From Macrobrachium rosenbergii (taxonomy: Eukaryota; Arthropoda; Malacostraca; Decapoda; Palaemonidae), in NCBI RefSeq assembly GCF_040412425.1, contig NC_089777.1, positions 33,422,537-33,486,536 of the forward strand: DNA of 64,000 nt, read 5' to 3'. The translations under genes and the position numbers were made by a program. The notes under the pieces were generated by a model. The model did no database searches, was not told where the DNA came from, and was given only the letters and a program-made list of their open reading frames with translations. Each line of letters begins with the position of its first letter. The first letter of the stretch is position 1. This document shows, in pieces, positions 50,917-62,399 of the stretch.

Positions 50917-51613
50917 GCCCTAAAATGGAAAACTTCAGTATCTGCAAAATTTTTAAAATTGAGATATGCCGCCTGTTGGGCTCGTGAAATATTTAATACA
51001 CAAGTTACTGCAGTTTTATAATGATTCTTCAATTCTTTATTTAGGGGGTTCCATTTGCAGTACCTGCAAAATCAGTTGTAAGGCAAGGGAAGACTGCAGT
51101 GTCTACCATTTTTATCAGTATTGTATTTTTGCAGGTACTGCAGTCTTCCATTTTAGGGCAATATTGGGATCTGTCGTTCTCTTTAAATTTGGATTCTACT
51201 TGTTACCGCATTATTGTTCGCACTTCCTTCCTGCCTGTGCTAAATAAGTTTGCTGGATATCTCGTTGATAGAACTTTCACAAGAAAAACGAGAGTAGAGT
51301 TCACGTACAACAAACATGAAATCCTTGAACCACCATACGGCATACCTTCTGGACGATTCTGCCCTAAAATGGAAGACTGCAGTATCTGCAAAAATACAGA
51401 ACTTAAAAAAATGTTAGCTACTCTGTTGCCTTACTGCTGATTTTGCAGATTCTGCGAATGGGACCCGCTAAATACTCGTGGAAAGCATTGAAGAATCATT
51501 CTGAAACTGCAGTAATTTGTGTATTAGTGTTTCACGAGCCCAATAGGTGGCATATCTCAGTTTCGAAAATTTTGCAGATATATACTGCAGTTTTCCATTT
51601 TAGGGCAGAATTC
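50917..51613. repeat. Foldback element with arms of about 170-180 bp
   Basis: Left arm 50,917-51,085 and right arm 51,430-51,613 are inverted copies: TTCTGCCCTAAAATGGAAAA, TTGGGCTCGTGAAA, AATGATTCTTCAAT and CTGCAAAATCAG appear in both, in opposite orientation. Inside, a shorter motif (TGCAGTATCTGCAAAA with TGCCCTAAAATGGAA) occurs twice more, at about 51,128-51,162 (plus) and 51,358-51,396 (minus), so four copies alternate in orientation. No transposase coding; the frames of up to 113 codons reflect low stop density only. Confidence 0.75.
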
Positions 51614-51936
51614 AGATGCGAAATAACAAAATATCTCGAGTGCAAAAGAACGAATATTGATGGGGTTTGGTGGAAGCATTCATTCGATGCCGCCTTCTAC
51701 TGGATAAACATTTGGAGGACAATTCTAAGGACTTAGTCCGTTTTCTCTGGCAATCAAAAGTTGACCGTCTACGTCTGCTCCATAGTTGTCGCCTGGTCTT
51801 GGTGTTAGACGAAGGTATGGTGGGATTTCAGTGAGAAAATATTGTCAAAATTTTCAAACCTACATCCATAATTATCAGATGTTAATTATATATATATATA
51901 CGTATATATATACATGTATATATATATATTTTTATA

Positions 51937-53155
51937 TGTTTCCTGGTGCAGGTGGTTCTTATAACTCCACATTTATTACTTTACTCTAAAATGGCCTTGC
52001 AAGATAACCAGGACATATAAAAACACAAACTAAAGAGTGGTACAAGGAGCGGAGGGCTCTTTCTCAAAGGGAAGTGCGTGAAACACGTGGATACAAAAAT
52101 AAGTATATTCTCATAACACACAAGATCAAAGGGAAAATGAACTGAAACATGTTAAATTGCTGCTGCAGAAGTCCTCCCGAGGGTGGGGGGGAGCTTGGGA
52201 ATGCCAGGAACACGGACCAAGGAGAATTCTGCTACGATCGTCCTTCTGAAACGATATGAGGACCCAAGTTACAAATCTAATGCTGGAATTTGAGGAATGA
52301 ATTACTCGGGTGTGCGCTGAGGGCGCCAAGGACTTCCCCGAGGCGTTACTTGTGACTCAGAGCAAGGAGGCAGTGAACACGTGGGCCGGGATTGAACCAA
52401 GAAGCATCAGGGGATACCAAGTTATAGGCCCAGAAGTTTAATAAATGCACAAGGGCGAACGTAACGTGACTAAGCAACTCGTTCTAGGTACTTTACCACA
52501 TTGTAGAGGCGTAAGGCTGACGTCGGCGTCCAGCGGCGTCTTCTGCCAGGGTCCACGTGTGTGCGTCGACAAAGGGCCTCCCTCACCAAGGAACTGCTTT
52601 CAAGTCGTAGGTTGGGGGCGGAAAGGGCGCCCTTGTGATGATGAAAGGCCGCAGTAGAGTTTCCGCTCGCTTTGGGACTTGCAATCTTTGATGGCCACGT
52701 GGGTGGGGGTACGGAGCAAAGGGCAGTTAACTTCCACGTGGCGACGAGGGAAAGAAGGGCGGGGGGCGAGGTCTGCACTTGTGACCTCTTGGCTTAAACT
52801 AGCGACTGTGTGTGAGAGCGAGCTTCTCGCGCCCTGACCTTTTATTGCTTCTGGACAGGGGTAGAGGGGGGGCGATGTCCTGACCGGGTCACGCTTCTGT
52901 ATCAAAGAAAACGGCTGATGTCCTGCCCGGGTCACTCTCCTGTACCAAAGAGAACGGCGCAAGCCAGTTTATTGCCCCAGGCGAGAATGAAATCTTTTGA
53001 GTGTCTCTTATAACCCTGACTTCCACTGGTTGAAACTAACCCGAACCAGAAGTCACTACCTCTCACAGGTTCAAAATAGACAGAGGCCTATCTATCGGCC
53101 GAGCAAAGCAGAAAGGCGGGCGCTTTCATAGCGTATTTTGGCGCTAATCTTTACA
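51937..53155 (-). mobile_element. Possible solo LTR, GC-rich, 1.2 kb
   Basis: A block of markedly higher GC lies between two AT microsatellite stretches. Its limits can be set at TGT...ACA on either strand, the usual LTR ends. On the minus strand it has CAATAAAAGG (TATA-like, 52,847-52,838), AATAAA at 51,977-51,972 about 35 bp before the 3' end, and two tandem 43-bp units (52,874-52,916 and 52,917-52,959; GATGTCCTG(A/C)CCGGGTCAC...) that would lie in U3, where LTRs often have duplicated enhancers. Flanks TTATA and ATATA match at four of five bases, which is uninformative in AT DNA. No PBS, gag or pol adjoins. Alternatively a GC-rich unique segment or another transposon. Confidence 0.4.
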
Positions 53156-53255
53156 ATATATATAATGTGCATTTATTTGTGTACATATCTATACACATAT
53201 ATGTATCCACATATGTATATATGTATATATACATATACATACACACAACACACAC

Positions 53256-53256
<1 letters not shown>

Positions 53257-53325
<69 letters not shown>
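53257..53325. repeat. (AT)n microsatellite
   Basis: Pure AT after ACACAC and TGTATATA-type sequence from 53,160. Confidence 0.97.
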
Positions 53326-53334
<9 letters not shown>

Positions 53335-53747
53335 TGTGGCCATTAAGTTTCAGCTATTTGCCATGTAATCCTGTTAACAGCAGACAAACTTAACCGAAAG
53401 ATACCTATAGCCACTTGGCTTAGTTAACTAGACGTAATTGTTATTACGTGGGCCAGCGAACAAGATCGCTAGATCTAGAAGTTATATGAGAGTGAGGGTA
53501 AGAGTGTTTTATATGACCGCCAGTTAAATTATCAGATAATCTCACGGAGACTTAAAGGTAATAAATTTCTTCTCTTTTCCAGTACATTAATTTACAAGGA
53601 GTTCCAGATGTTAGAATAGTTAAAATTGAACGCTGTGAAACACATGACTTAAAAAATATAAATTTAAGAAAAAAATTAAACGGCACAGAAACAAAATTTT
53701 TAACCTGGAAAGTTGCCCATCCGATTATTAAAACTCGACCCTTTATG

Positions 53748-54055
53748 GGGGGTGGGGCGGGGTTAATTCCGTCGGTGCACCTTATGCGGTGAACTGTAGG
53801 TATTACTTGGGATTCTTTGCAGCGTCCCTTCGGCCCCTAGCTACAACCCCTTTCATTCCTTTTACTGTACCTCCGACCACATTCTCTTTCTTCTTACTTT
53901 CCGCCCTCTTCTAATAATTGTCTCATAGTGCAACTGCGAGGTTTTCCGTCTGTTACACCTTTGTAACGTCTTACTCCCAATTTTCCCTCCAACGCTGAAT
54001 GACCTCATAGGTCCCAGCGCTTGACCTTCGGCCTAAAGTCTATATTCTATTCTAT
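53748..54055 (+). mobile_element. TTCTA-tailed SINE-like repeat (type B)
   Basis: Follows the order of the 41.9-kb copy: CGTCGGTGCACCTTATGCGG, CAGCGTCCCTTCGGCCCC, TAGTGCAACTGCGAGGTTTT, GCTGAATGACCTCATAGGTC, GCCTAAAGTCTATATTC, TATTCTATT. Target-site duplication not clear. Confidence 0.75.
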
Positions 54056-54290
54056 TGACACTCGGGAAAAGTCACCCGCGGTTAAGATCGTAACGTATCC
54101 TTGGAGGTGCACTTGGAAAGACAACGAAGAATAATCTAGGCCTTTGTTAAACCGAGATGGAGCGTTTTGGGAGGACGCCTTCTCATCACGGGAGCAATGG
54201 CAAGCTGTCCAAATCCACCAGATGTGTCGGACATCCGGCGGTTCCGCTCTGGGAGATCTCTCTTTTGTAATATGAATGTGTACGAAAGGA

Positions 54291-54293
<3 letters not shown>

Positions 54294-54365
<72 letters not shown>
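54294..54365. repeat. (CT)n microsatellite, 72 bp
   Basis: Pure CT. Confidence 0.97.
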
Positions 54366-54367
<2 letters not shown>

Positions 54368-54681
54368 CAAATCCCATGACGAGAGCAGATTCTAAATCTG
54401 CTTACGGAACTTGAATTTAATCAGAGCTGTCTTGTAAAGGTCGCTATCAAAATTATGTACCCCTTGGTGTGGTACCATAGGTTTGATCTTCTTGAAGATT
54501 ATTTTTCATTCTATTTGTTAACTTTGTCAGTTGAAGATTCTCGTGTTTGAGGACCTGACCTTCAGTTAAAACTAAAGTATTCATGACGTCTTCATGCAAA
54601 GATTTATTTTTAACAGAGGAAGAATGCCTGTAAATTTATTATCATTTTTCAATTTATAATCATTTTTCTTACAGAAAATGA

Positions 54682-54802
54682 ATGCATGCAAGCGTGTAAG
54701 ATAAGGTGTCAGTTATATGAAAAATGACAACAGTTCCTATGAAACAAGCCCACAGGGACCATTGATTTGAGGACTTGTTCCATATGAATAGGGTTCATCT
54801 TA

Positions 54803-54838
<36 letters not shown>

Positions 54839-55641
54839 GGATGCGGCTTGTCTCTGTTCAGTAATAAATAAATAAATATTCTACCGTTAAAATAAATAAA
54901 TAAATAAATAAAAAACTGGCATCCTTGAAGTAAAATTGCATGGAAGAATGAAGTAAGACACGGAGAAATACAAAAGGGTAAACAACCAAGTGTAGCGCTG
55001 AATGACCTCAGGTCCCAGTGGGCCTTGGGCCTAAATTCTGATTCTATTCTTAGTTAACTGGTGTTGGCAAGGAGCTGTATTGAATAAAATATACGGCTGC
55101 ATAAGAAAGAATAAGAATTTCAAATTTGTGGAAAATGGAAGTAAGCATTTTGAATGGAAAGTAAAGAAGGAAAGGAAATCCACGAGATAAAAGCAAAGAA
55201 GAAAAGGCAAAGGTCAGGGGTTGTGGGTATGGATTATTGGGTTAAGGCTCCAGTATCAGGTTAAATTTTTAAACAAGAATAAGACTGCAATTATGTGCTG
55301 TAATTTAAAATGCAAAAATGACAAAAATTTACATCCGATCTCGGGAAAACAGAAAACAGTCAAAGCTTTGGCAGAGAAAAATGACTGACGAGAAATCCCG
55401 ATAACGGAACGGGAAGAATGGAAAACTGAAAGAGAAGTGTGCTGATGAAGGGAGCATTTTGATGTTTATGGGCAGCGAATATAAAGGATATAAAAAGGGA
55501 TTTTCAATCTACTTGCTAAACCAATGAAGATTCAACGCCTTTTTGTAAATCCTTATAATGAAGGATAGAAAGGGCTAGGGAAATGATTTGGGGAAATCTT
55601 ACGAACCTTGGCAGGAGGTCAAAGTGTATCGGTTGCTGAGT
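54682..55641 (+). pseudogene. LINE relic, tandem copy A (deletion-riddled)
   Basis: Collinear with 55,642-57,425 but about half as long. It starts with a 52-bp stretch identical to the start of copy B (54,682-54,733 and 55,642-55,693). It then shares AGGATGCGGCTTGTCTC (54,839), the 3' end of a type B repeat (54,991-55,043), TTAGTTAACTGGTGTTGGCA (55,049), GGAAATCCACGAGATAA (55,176), GGGTTGTGGGTATGGATTAT (55,218) and GATTTTCAATCTACTTGCTA (55,499). The differences are mainly many short deletions. (AAT)n and (AAAT)n runs at 54,805-54,911 occupy one gap. The RT frame cannot be read here; homology comes through copy B. Confidence 0.7.
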
Positions 55642-57425
55642 ATGCATGCAAGCGTGTAAGATAAGGTGTCAGTTATATGAAAAATGACAACAGAAATAAG
55701 TCCTAAGGTTTAACATTGGAGGAACGTTATTGACTTACGGAAGGAGGAGGCAAAAGTTTGCTCGTCGAAATCAATTGTGTGAGAGGTTAGAAAATTCAAG
55801 AAAATGATCATATTGGGTATATGTGCCACAAGAGAAGATTTTCGTTAAAACTGATCGGAATGCCATGGTATGTGGATGCTGGTTTGACAAGAATGACTAA
55901 AAGGTTCCGTAATACAACTAATAAACTTGTCTATGTAGAAGGAAAATTACGAGTTTAGTGCTAGTACACAAGATGTAAAACGAGGATGCGGCTTGTCTCG
56001 AGGCTGTTCAATGTCTACTGTATTGACATGATGAAAGTAACTTGATAAATATTTTACCGTTAAGAGAAGCAGTCGCGAATGTCAGGTAAACTAACTGATG
56101 TTTCCAAATGAATCCTATTAAACTGTTCCGTAGGGGGGTAGTGCCGTCAGTGCACCTCATGCGATGCACTGTAGGCATTACTCAAGGTTCTTCCCAGCGT
56201 CCCTTCGGCCACCTAGCTGCAATCCCTTTCATTCATTTTGCTGTACCTTCATTCATATTCTCTGTTCTCTTTCTTCCATCTGACTTTCAACCCTCATAGT
56301 GCAACAGCGAGGTTTTCCTCCTGTTACACCTTTCAAAACTTTTTACTTTCAACTTCCGTTTCAGCGCTGAATGACCTCATAGGTCCCAGCGCTTGGTCTT
56401 TGGCCTAAATTCTCTATTCTGTTCTATTCTATTCTATTCTTAGTTAACTGGTGTTGGCAAGGAGCTGTATTGAAATAAAATATACGGCTGCATAAGAAAG
56501 TCGAGAGTAGCCAGAGCAAAATGAATTTCGGTGTATGAATGTTGTGGAAAATGGAAGAGTTAGACTTTTATAAGCATTTTGAATGGATGGTTGACAACAG
56601 TAAAGAAGGAAAGGAAATCCACGAGATAAGTGAAGCAAAGAAGAAAGTAGGCAAAGGTCAGGGGTTGTGGGTATGGATTATTGGGTTAAGGCTCCAGTAT
56701 CAGGTTATTGAATCGTTTGGGAGGAAAACTATCTGAACCGCTGATATCCACTGCAGGAACGAATGCAAAGGACTTACTCAAAAGACTGTACTTTTAGGTG
56801 ATTATGTGCTGTACTGCAAATTGGATAAGGTAAGCTCTTTAAAATGCATACAAGTCAATGCAGGTAGATGGTGGGAAAATTTAAAGTGCGGAGTTGATGA
56901 AATAGCAAAAATGTAAGGGACGTAATATTTAAGATAAGGGAATGAGGGTTAGGGTTACCCACGAAGAAAGAGAAAAGCCCACGTCACGGGAGGAAAACAG
57001 CATAAGAGTCTGGGAAAACAGAAGGAACAGGAGAGTTTCAAAGCTTTGGCTTATAGGGGAAAATGCATCGCTGAATCGTGCAAGCCTAGAATTACCGATT
57101 TCTGCAGAATGAACGTGGGAAGACTGGAAAAACGATAGAAAAGAAGAGAAGCCATCCTCCGATGGAGAGGAAAAGGACTTAGCGATAATACAGGAAAGAG
57201 GTTATTGAGCAAAAAACTGTTTTCAAAGCAGACGACAAAATTATCCACCCAGTGCATGAGGGCTGTTGCAATTATAATGAGCGGGATGAAGAAAAGAACC
57301 TAGGGCAATTAAGCAATGCAATTCCTTTGGGAGTCGATGTAAGCATCTTAAAAAGTGATTTTCAATCTGCTTGCTAGTTAAGTGGAACCCATGCCATTTC
57401 ACTGAAGATTCAAAGCCTTTTTGTA
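55642..57425 (+). pseudogene. LINE reverse transcriptase relic, tandem copy B
   Basis: Two RT blocks can be read. Near 55,980-56,035 RLFNVYCIDMMK matches the 'GC.LSP.LFNvYiD.m' palm region, and a shifted frame just upstream reads KRGCGLS. Near 56,551-56,700 EELDFYKHFEWMVDNS, then EIHEISEAKKKVGKGQGLW, matches the 'EevdsFkYLG...eI..RisEAkk..g.LkglW' thumb region. A type B repeat (56,132-56,440) lies between the blocks, which explains the excess distance between palm and thumb. Frames are broken by stops and shifts, and no catalytic (F/Y)ADD box was found. It belongs to the same broad LINE group as the relics at 1.4 and 7.1 kb. Confidence 0.65.
56132..56440 (+). mobile_element. TTCTA-tailed SINE-like repeat (type B), in LINE relic
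   Basis: AGTGCCGTCAGTGCACCTCA, CAGCGTCCCTTCGGCCACC, GCAACAGCGAGGTTTTCCTC, TGAATGACCTCATAGGTCCC, GCCTAAATTCTCTATTC and a (TTCTA)n tail. The 3' end of the same insertion survives in copy A (54,991-55,043), so the repeat entered the LINE before the tandem duplication. Confidence 0.8.
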
Positions 57426-57878
57426 TCAAGAGTTCTACTGTACTTCTGGACTTTTGATGAGGTGAATCCGGACTTGTGAAATTATATCATCGATGTCTTC
57501 GAGGATGTTATTATATTTTTCCTTTAATTCTCTTTTGTTTTCCAATTCTTCTTTTTCGTTTTACAATTCTTTTTATCTTATCTTTGTTTTTTTTTTTTTA
57601 ATTCTTGATCTTCATGGCCAAAACATTAAGGACCACTCGCAAATCGAAGCGAGACAGAAAATGCGTCCATAAACAAAACAAAAGGCCATAAAAGCATAAC
57701 GCACGTAGAGGGAAGGTTCGTGCAAGCACAATGGTATTAACAGGTAATGATAAAGTAACAGTAAATCCTCTTATCTGTTCGCTCTTCTTTCTTTCTTTCT
57801 TTCTTGTTTTTTAGGTTCTATTTGTTGTGAGGAGCCTCCGTTACGCAAGGCTGATTGCTTCCGGAAGCGGTGAAAATT

Positions 57879-57879
<1 letters not shown>

Positions 57880-57952
<73 letters not shown>
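57880..57952. repeat. (CT)n microsatellite, 73 bp
   Basis: Pure CT. Confidence 0.97.
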
Positions 57953-57955
<3 letters not shown>

Positions 57956-58254
57956 CGAACGAACTAACGACTAAATAGCCTTCCGCGCTGCGACCACCTT
58001 GGAAGCTCTCTTTCTCACTTTTATCGATTCAAGATACCGTATTGATGAAGGTAATTTTCCTTGAATGGTTTTTCCCATATATCATCGCTGCATTTAATAC
58101 CACTCATCATGGAAACCGTTATTGTTTTTATAAAGTGTAGCGGTTTTTTTTTTAAGAGGCAATAGAAAATTATTTTTCCTTTAGATCTTTTGTTTCGAAA
58201 TATAAATAGAAGGAAGTGCTTAAGTTGCGTGCGGGGATTATATGTTTTCAGTCT

Positions 58255-58320
58255 CTCTTGCTCAGTGGTAAATCGCTGGGCTCGCATATGTGAGGTCCGT
58301 ACTCAACCTAACGGAATGGA
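58255..58320 (+). repeat. Possible tRNA-derived SINE head
   Basis: TTGCTCAGTGGTAAATCGCT resembles a tRNA A-box region, and GAGGTCCGTACTCAACC about 30 bases on resembles a degenerate B box. No body, tail or target-site duplication identified. Confidence 0.35.
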
Positions 58321-58422
58321 TACCAGCAGTTCATCTTAGGTGTTGAAGGAATTTTTTTTAACGCCTTTTGTTTCAAGAGGCGATTTTGTCGTTTCCTACT
58401 CGTTTTAGTTGTGGCTTTTAGT

Positions 58423-58840
58423 TTTCTTAAAAGAAAACTATTGTGCCGGCTTTGTCTGTCCGTCAGCACTGTTTCTGTCCGCACTTTTTTTTGTCCGCAC
58501 TCTTTCGGTCCGCCCTCTGAGATTAAAAACTACTGAGGCTAGAGGGCTGCAAATTGGTATGTTGATCATCCACCCTCCAATCATCAAGCATACTAAATTG
58601 CAGCCCTCTAGCCTCAGTAGTTTTTATTTTATTTAAGGTTATAGTTAGATATAATCGTGCTTCTGGCAACGACATAGGATAGGCCACCACCCGGCCGTCG
58701 TTAAAGTTTCATGGACCGCGGCTCATACAGCATTATACTAAGACCACCAAAAGGTAGATCTATTTTCGGTGGCCTAGATTACACGCTGTGCAGAAAACTT
58801 GATTGTGCCGAAGTAACTTAGGCGCATTTTTTTACGTGTT
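58423..58840 (+). repeat. Hairpin-rich dispersed repeat, copy 3
   Basis: The most complete copy: TTTTCTTAAAAGAAAACTAT at the start, TGTCTGTCCG, CTAGAGGGCTGCAAATTGG with its inverted partner TAAATTGCAGCCCTCTAG, CATGGACCGCGGCTCATAC, AGACCACCAAAAGGTAGATC, and the end CAGAAAACTTGATTGTGCCG. Uninterrupted, unlike copy 2. Confidence 0.8.
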
Positions 58841-61800
58841 TAATGACCATTCTTGCTCTAGGTTCTTGCTAGCTTGATCAGGCAAACGCATCGAAGGCGC
58901 CTGTAAGTTTCCCTGTAAGTTTGTCATGTAATTTATCGCCTCAGTGATTATTGGTGATGTACTTAGTGATCAGAGAGCAAATAGCAGGAAAATCTGTGCC
59001 TCTTGGCCTTTATACTCTTTCGATAGGGATATTGTACTTTTGTTATTGATGTGGATATTCCCAAGCAATTTTGTATAAAGATATTGTCTTTTGTTTTTCT
59101 TTTAGAAAGTTACAGAAATGATTTTGGAGAAATGTTTAATCGTTCTGCTTCAGAAACACGAAATTTATATGCTGCATACGTAATAACTTTGTATGTACAC
59201 CAATTTAAAGGTGGCGAGCCACTGTGTAATCGCGAGACAAAACAATTAAGATGTAAATGAAAAGCAAAGCAGCTTCTCAAGGATGAGTTAATTTTCTCGA
59301 AGGATTTGTTTCCTCAATATTCGTTCACCTATAAATATTTTGCAATAATTTTGAACAGAGATTAAGTGACTGATTGATTGCTTTGACTTTAAATCACTGG
59401 TTCTGAAGCCAAATTTTTGTGCAAGCGCGGATCTGAGCTGTAGAAAAAACTTTTGAAGGGTATCTTAAACCCCTTCCGATTTTAATGAATCATTATCATC
59501 CTTGGGCGAAATGGAAAGGCCATAAACACTTTGCGATGATGACGAGTGACGTTGGAGGGGGGAATGTTTACACAGCGGATGGTTGCGACCTTGCTTGCTC
59601 AAAGGCCGCACGTCATCTCATTAGGAAGTTGAGGGTGACGGTGGTGGAAGGGGTGCCGAAAATGGGAAGTGCATAATTAACCTCATCAACTGATGGTACA
59701 TTTTTCTTTGTGTGGCTGTTCAGGCTTTTGTCAGAGGTAGGCAGTTAGAGGTGAAGCTTGTGTACAGTGCTTTAGGTACCAGTGGATGGCGCTTAGTAAA
59801 GTGCTTCCTCCATCAGCAGAAGTTTCAGGAACTTTGTCGTGGTAGTCATTGTAGTTGGCCATTTGCACGTGGTCTGTTATTCCATAACATTTCATGAAAA
59901 CCACTGTTTGATTCTGGTTCCTGATTTAAAACTAACCTAAAAGATTACATCCACTCTTATTGCCTGCATTTGAAAACCATGAATCGCTAAGATCTATTTC
60001 CAAAATATTTGTGTAAATTACACGACATATAAAATTATGTATTGATGACTTATCTACATAACCGGTCCTTAACTCGTGCCATCCTTTCCAGAAAGATAAA
60101 AGAAAACTTTGCTGTGACAGGATCTTAATTTTGGTGCAGGTCCACATGTACAACAAAGTTTATTCCTTCATGACTCATGAAGGACATACTAAGAATTTCA
60201 TGAAAGTTCTTTCTTTAATTGCCAGAATGATATTTTCTCACACTGGGTCAAGAGCTTGTTCCCAGATCATCAAAATCTAAAAATAGTTGCATGGCTTTTG
60301 GAAAACCTTTCTCTGAAGTTTGATGAGAATGTTTTTATGTCGGGATTGTAAACAAGATGTGTCAGATCTTGTCTAAAGGCTAACCTTACCTTGAAAATTC
60401 TTGACCTAATCATTTTGCATAATGATGTCAGCAAGCATGTCATAATAAAATGTCACAATATGTTGTAAATTGTATAGGCTATTGTAAAAATTACTCTGCA
60501 AGGTGATGGTGATGGATTTATATGTGTGAAATCATGTAGTGTAGACGTTTCTTGTACTCATACATAATGCTTTTGTCTTGGTCCTGTAACCTTTTCTTCC
60601 CACTGCCTTAAAACTTTTTCTCAAGTCATAATGAACATAAATCTTATAATTGGTGCCCCCAAGCCTTTGTGTAGTGCTGAGGTAATCCCCCGGTTGATAG
60701 GCAGTCATGCTCTCCTCTCAGTTAGGTTATGCGACTTTCCTTGTTTATTATTCAGTATAAATGTGATTTTGATTCTCGTTTCAAGGCACTAGTTTATTGT
60801 TTTTTTCTGTTTATTCCTCTGAAACCGTTGCCAGCATCATCTTCCGTGATCTTTTCCATATACTTATGTACCAGTTGTTTTATTTTGCTTATGACTACTA
60901 ATTCTCCTTATTCCTGCTGCTACCATGATACCCAATTTATACTACGTCTGATTGTTTATGCGCTGCCATTCATTATGCAGATTTCAAAGTATGCTACATA
61001 GTGACTGAAAGCCCCAAAAACTGTAGGTAGATCAAACGTTTCCAGTCTCCGGAATCTGGAATGTATCATCACATTTCCTGGCTGCCACAATGAAGAAGCC
61101 GGTAAGCCCGATCTTGCGTTCGGTTTCCGTTAGAGTAAATACTAATTTTTGCGGAATTTTAGCACCAAATAATGTTTGCAGTTAGTCTTCATTTTTCTGC
61201 TAAGGGTTAGAAGTTTGCAGAGCCCCCGAAAGTTTTTTGTGCACAGTGTTTAAGCTTGTACTGCCAGAGCGGAAAGCATGATTTTGTTATTCAAATTCAC
61301 GATCCAGAATGGCCCACTTAAAAATTTGGTCGAACTTTTTCCTTTCAGTGCCGCCTTAAAAATTGAAATCATCACTAACATAGTATTATTTAGAATTATA
61401 TAATTTTTTTTTCTTATTATTTATTACGGATTAATTGCATCGCTTACAAGAAGTGTCTTCTGTTCTCTACCCAAAGTCATCTTACAAGGTATTTAGAAGT
61501 AGCCTTATAATTTAAGTCGAAGACATATATAGTATAGTCCTTGCAAAACGAATATCCGCATACATTCCATATATACTGTTCACCATTAAAGTTTCAAAAT
61601 AATGGAATCAGGGAAACGCAAGGAATGAAAACGGCAGAAGCCAAAAGACATACACCCAGTAATGATTAATATAGTTGATGTGGTTATATGAAGTAGTATT
61701 GTAATAATAATGTAATGTTATATGAAGTGATATTGTAATAATAATGTAATATTATATGAAGCAACATTGTAATAATGTAAGGCAATATGAAAGTTATATA

Positions 61801-62040
61801 ATATTGTAATAATAATGAATATCTATCACCAGATACTCTTTAAAAATAAGGAACCTTTACTTTGACGTTGAGATAGGGATAGATCAACGTAGAACGGCGA
61901 ACTGATATACGGACACAACGTTCTGGCAACTATTGAGAAATAGAACGTAGTCTCAGGTTGGCTCTGTCATGCAAAGAAGGGATAACGGTGGGAAGTCTGA
62001 GTTACGGAGTAACGATGCTATAATTAATGAAAGGCGACTA
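58841..62040. other. Microsatellite-poor stretch, no gene recognised
   Basis: About 3 kb without a long dinucleotide tract. A 34-bp unit (GTTATATGAAGTAGTATTGT plus AATAATAATGTAAT) is repeated three to four times at 61,683-61,820. No exon, domain or transposon was recognised. Confidence 0.5.
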
Positions 62041-62127
62041 GATAGGTCGACAATTCACTGTAGATATGTGAAAATTATTATTATTATATTATTGCAAATC
62101 TTCTTCACAATCCCGTGAATATGTTTA

Positions 62128-62308
62128 TAAAATACAAAATCTACATTTATGTATAGTACTGTATTTACAAATAAAATAAATTCCAGGAGCTTTCGAGAGC
62201 CTGCTCAGCTCCTTCTTCAGCTAGAAGAAGGGAGCTGAGCAGGCTCTCGAAAGCTCCTGAATTTATTTTATTTGTAAATACAGTACTTACATAAATGTGG
62301 ATTTTGTA

Positions 62309-62313
<5 letters not shown>
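62128..62313. repeat. Near-perfect hairpin, arms about 90 bp, 5-base loop
   Basis: 62,128-62,217 and 62,223-62,313 are reverse complements with about four differences (three of them 1-base indels). The centre is CTTCTTC-AGCTA-GAAGAAG. Each arm contains GAGCTGAGCAGGCTCTCGAAAGC, with CTGAAGAAGG before it on the minus strand: a CTGANGA...GAAA arrangement like a hammerhead core. It resembles a Penelope-type terminus duplicated head to head. The right end is followed at once by (TTA)n. Confidence 0.9.
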
Positions 62314-62393
<80 letters not shown>

Positions 62394-62394
62394 T
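62311..62394. repeat. (TTA)n microsatellite
   Basis: About 28 TTA units; a shorter ATT run lies at 62,074-62,093 on the other side of the hairpin. Confidence 0.97.
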
Positions 62395-62399
62395 TGTAA

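Noticed and set aside
51099..51440. 113-codon frame with Cys-containing ends
   Set aside because: It lies across the foldback element, and its Cys-rich ends are the repeated motif translated; no family recognised.
52470..52962. Two overlapping GC-rich minus-strand frames of 102 and 120 codons
   Set aside because: Stops are simply rarer in this GC-rich block; both are low in complexity and overlap in different frames. Better seen as part of a possible LTR.
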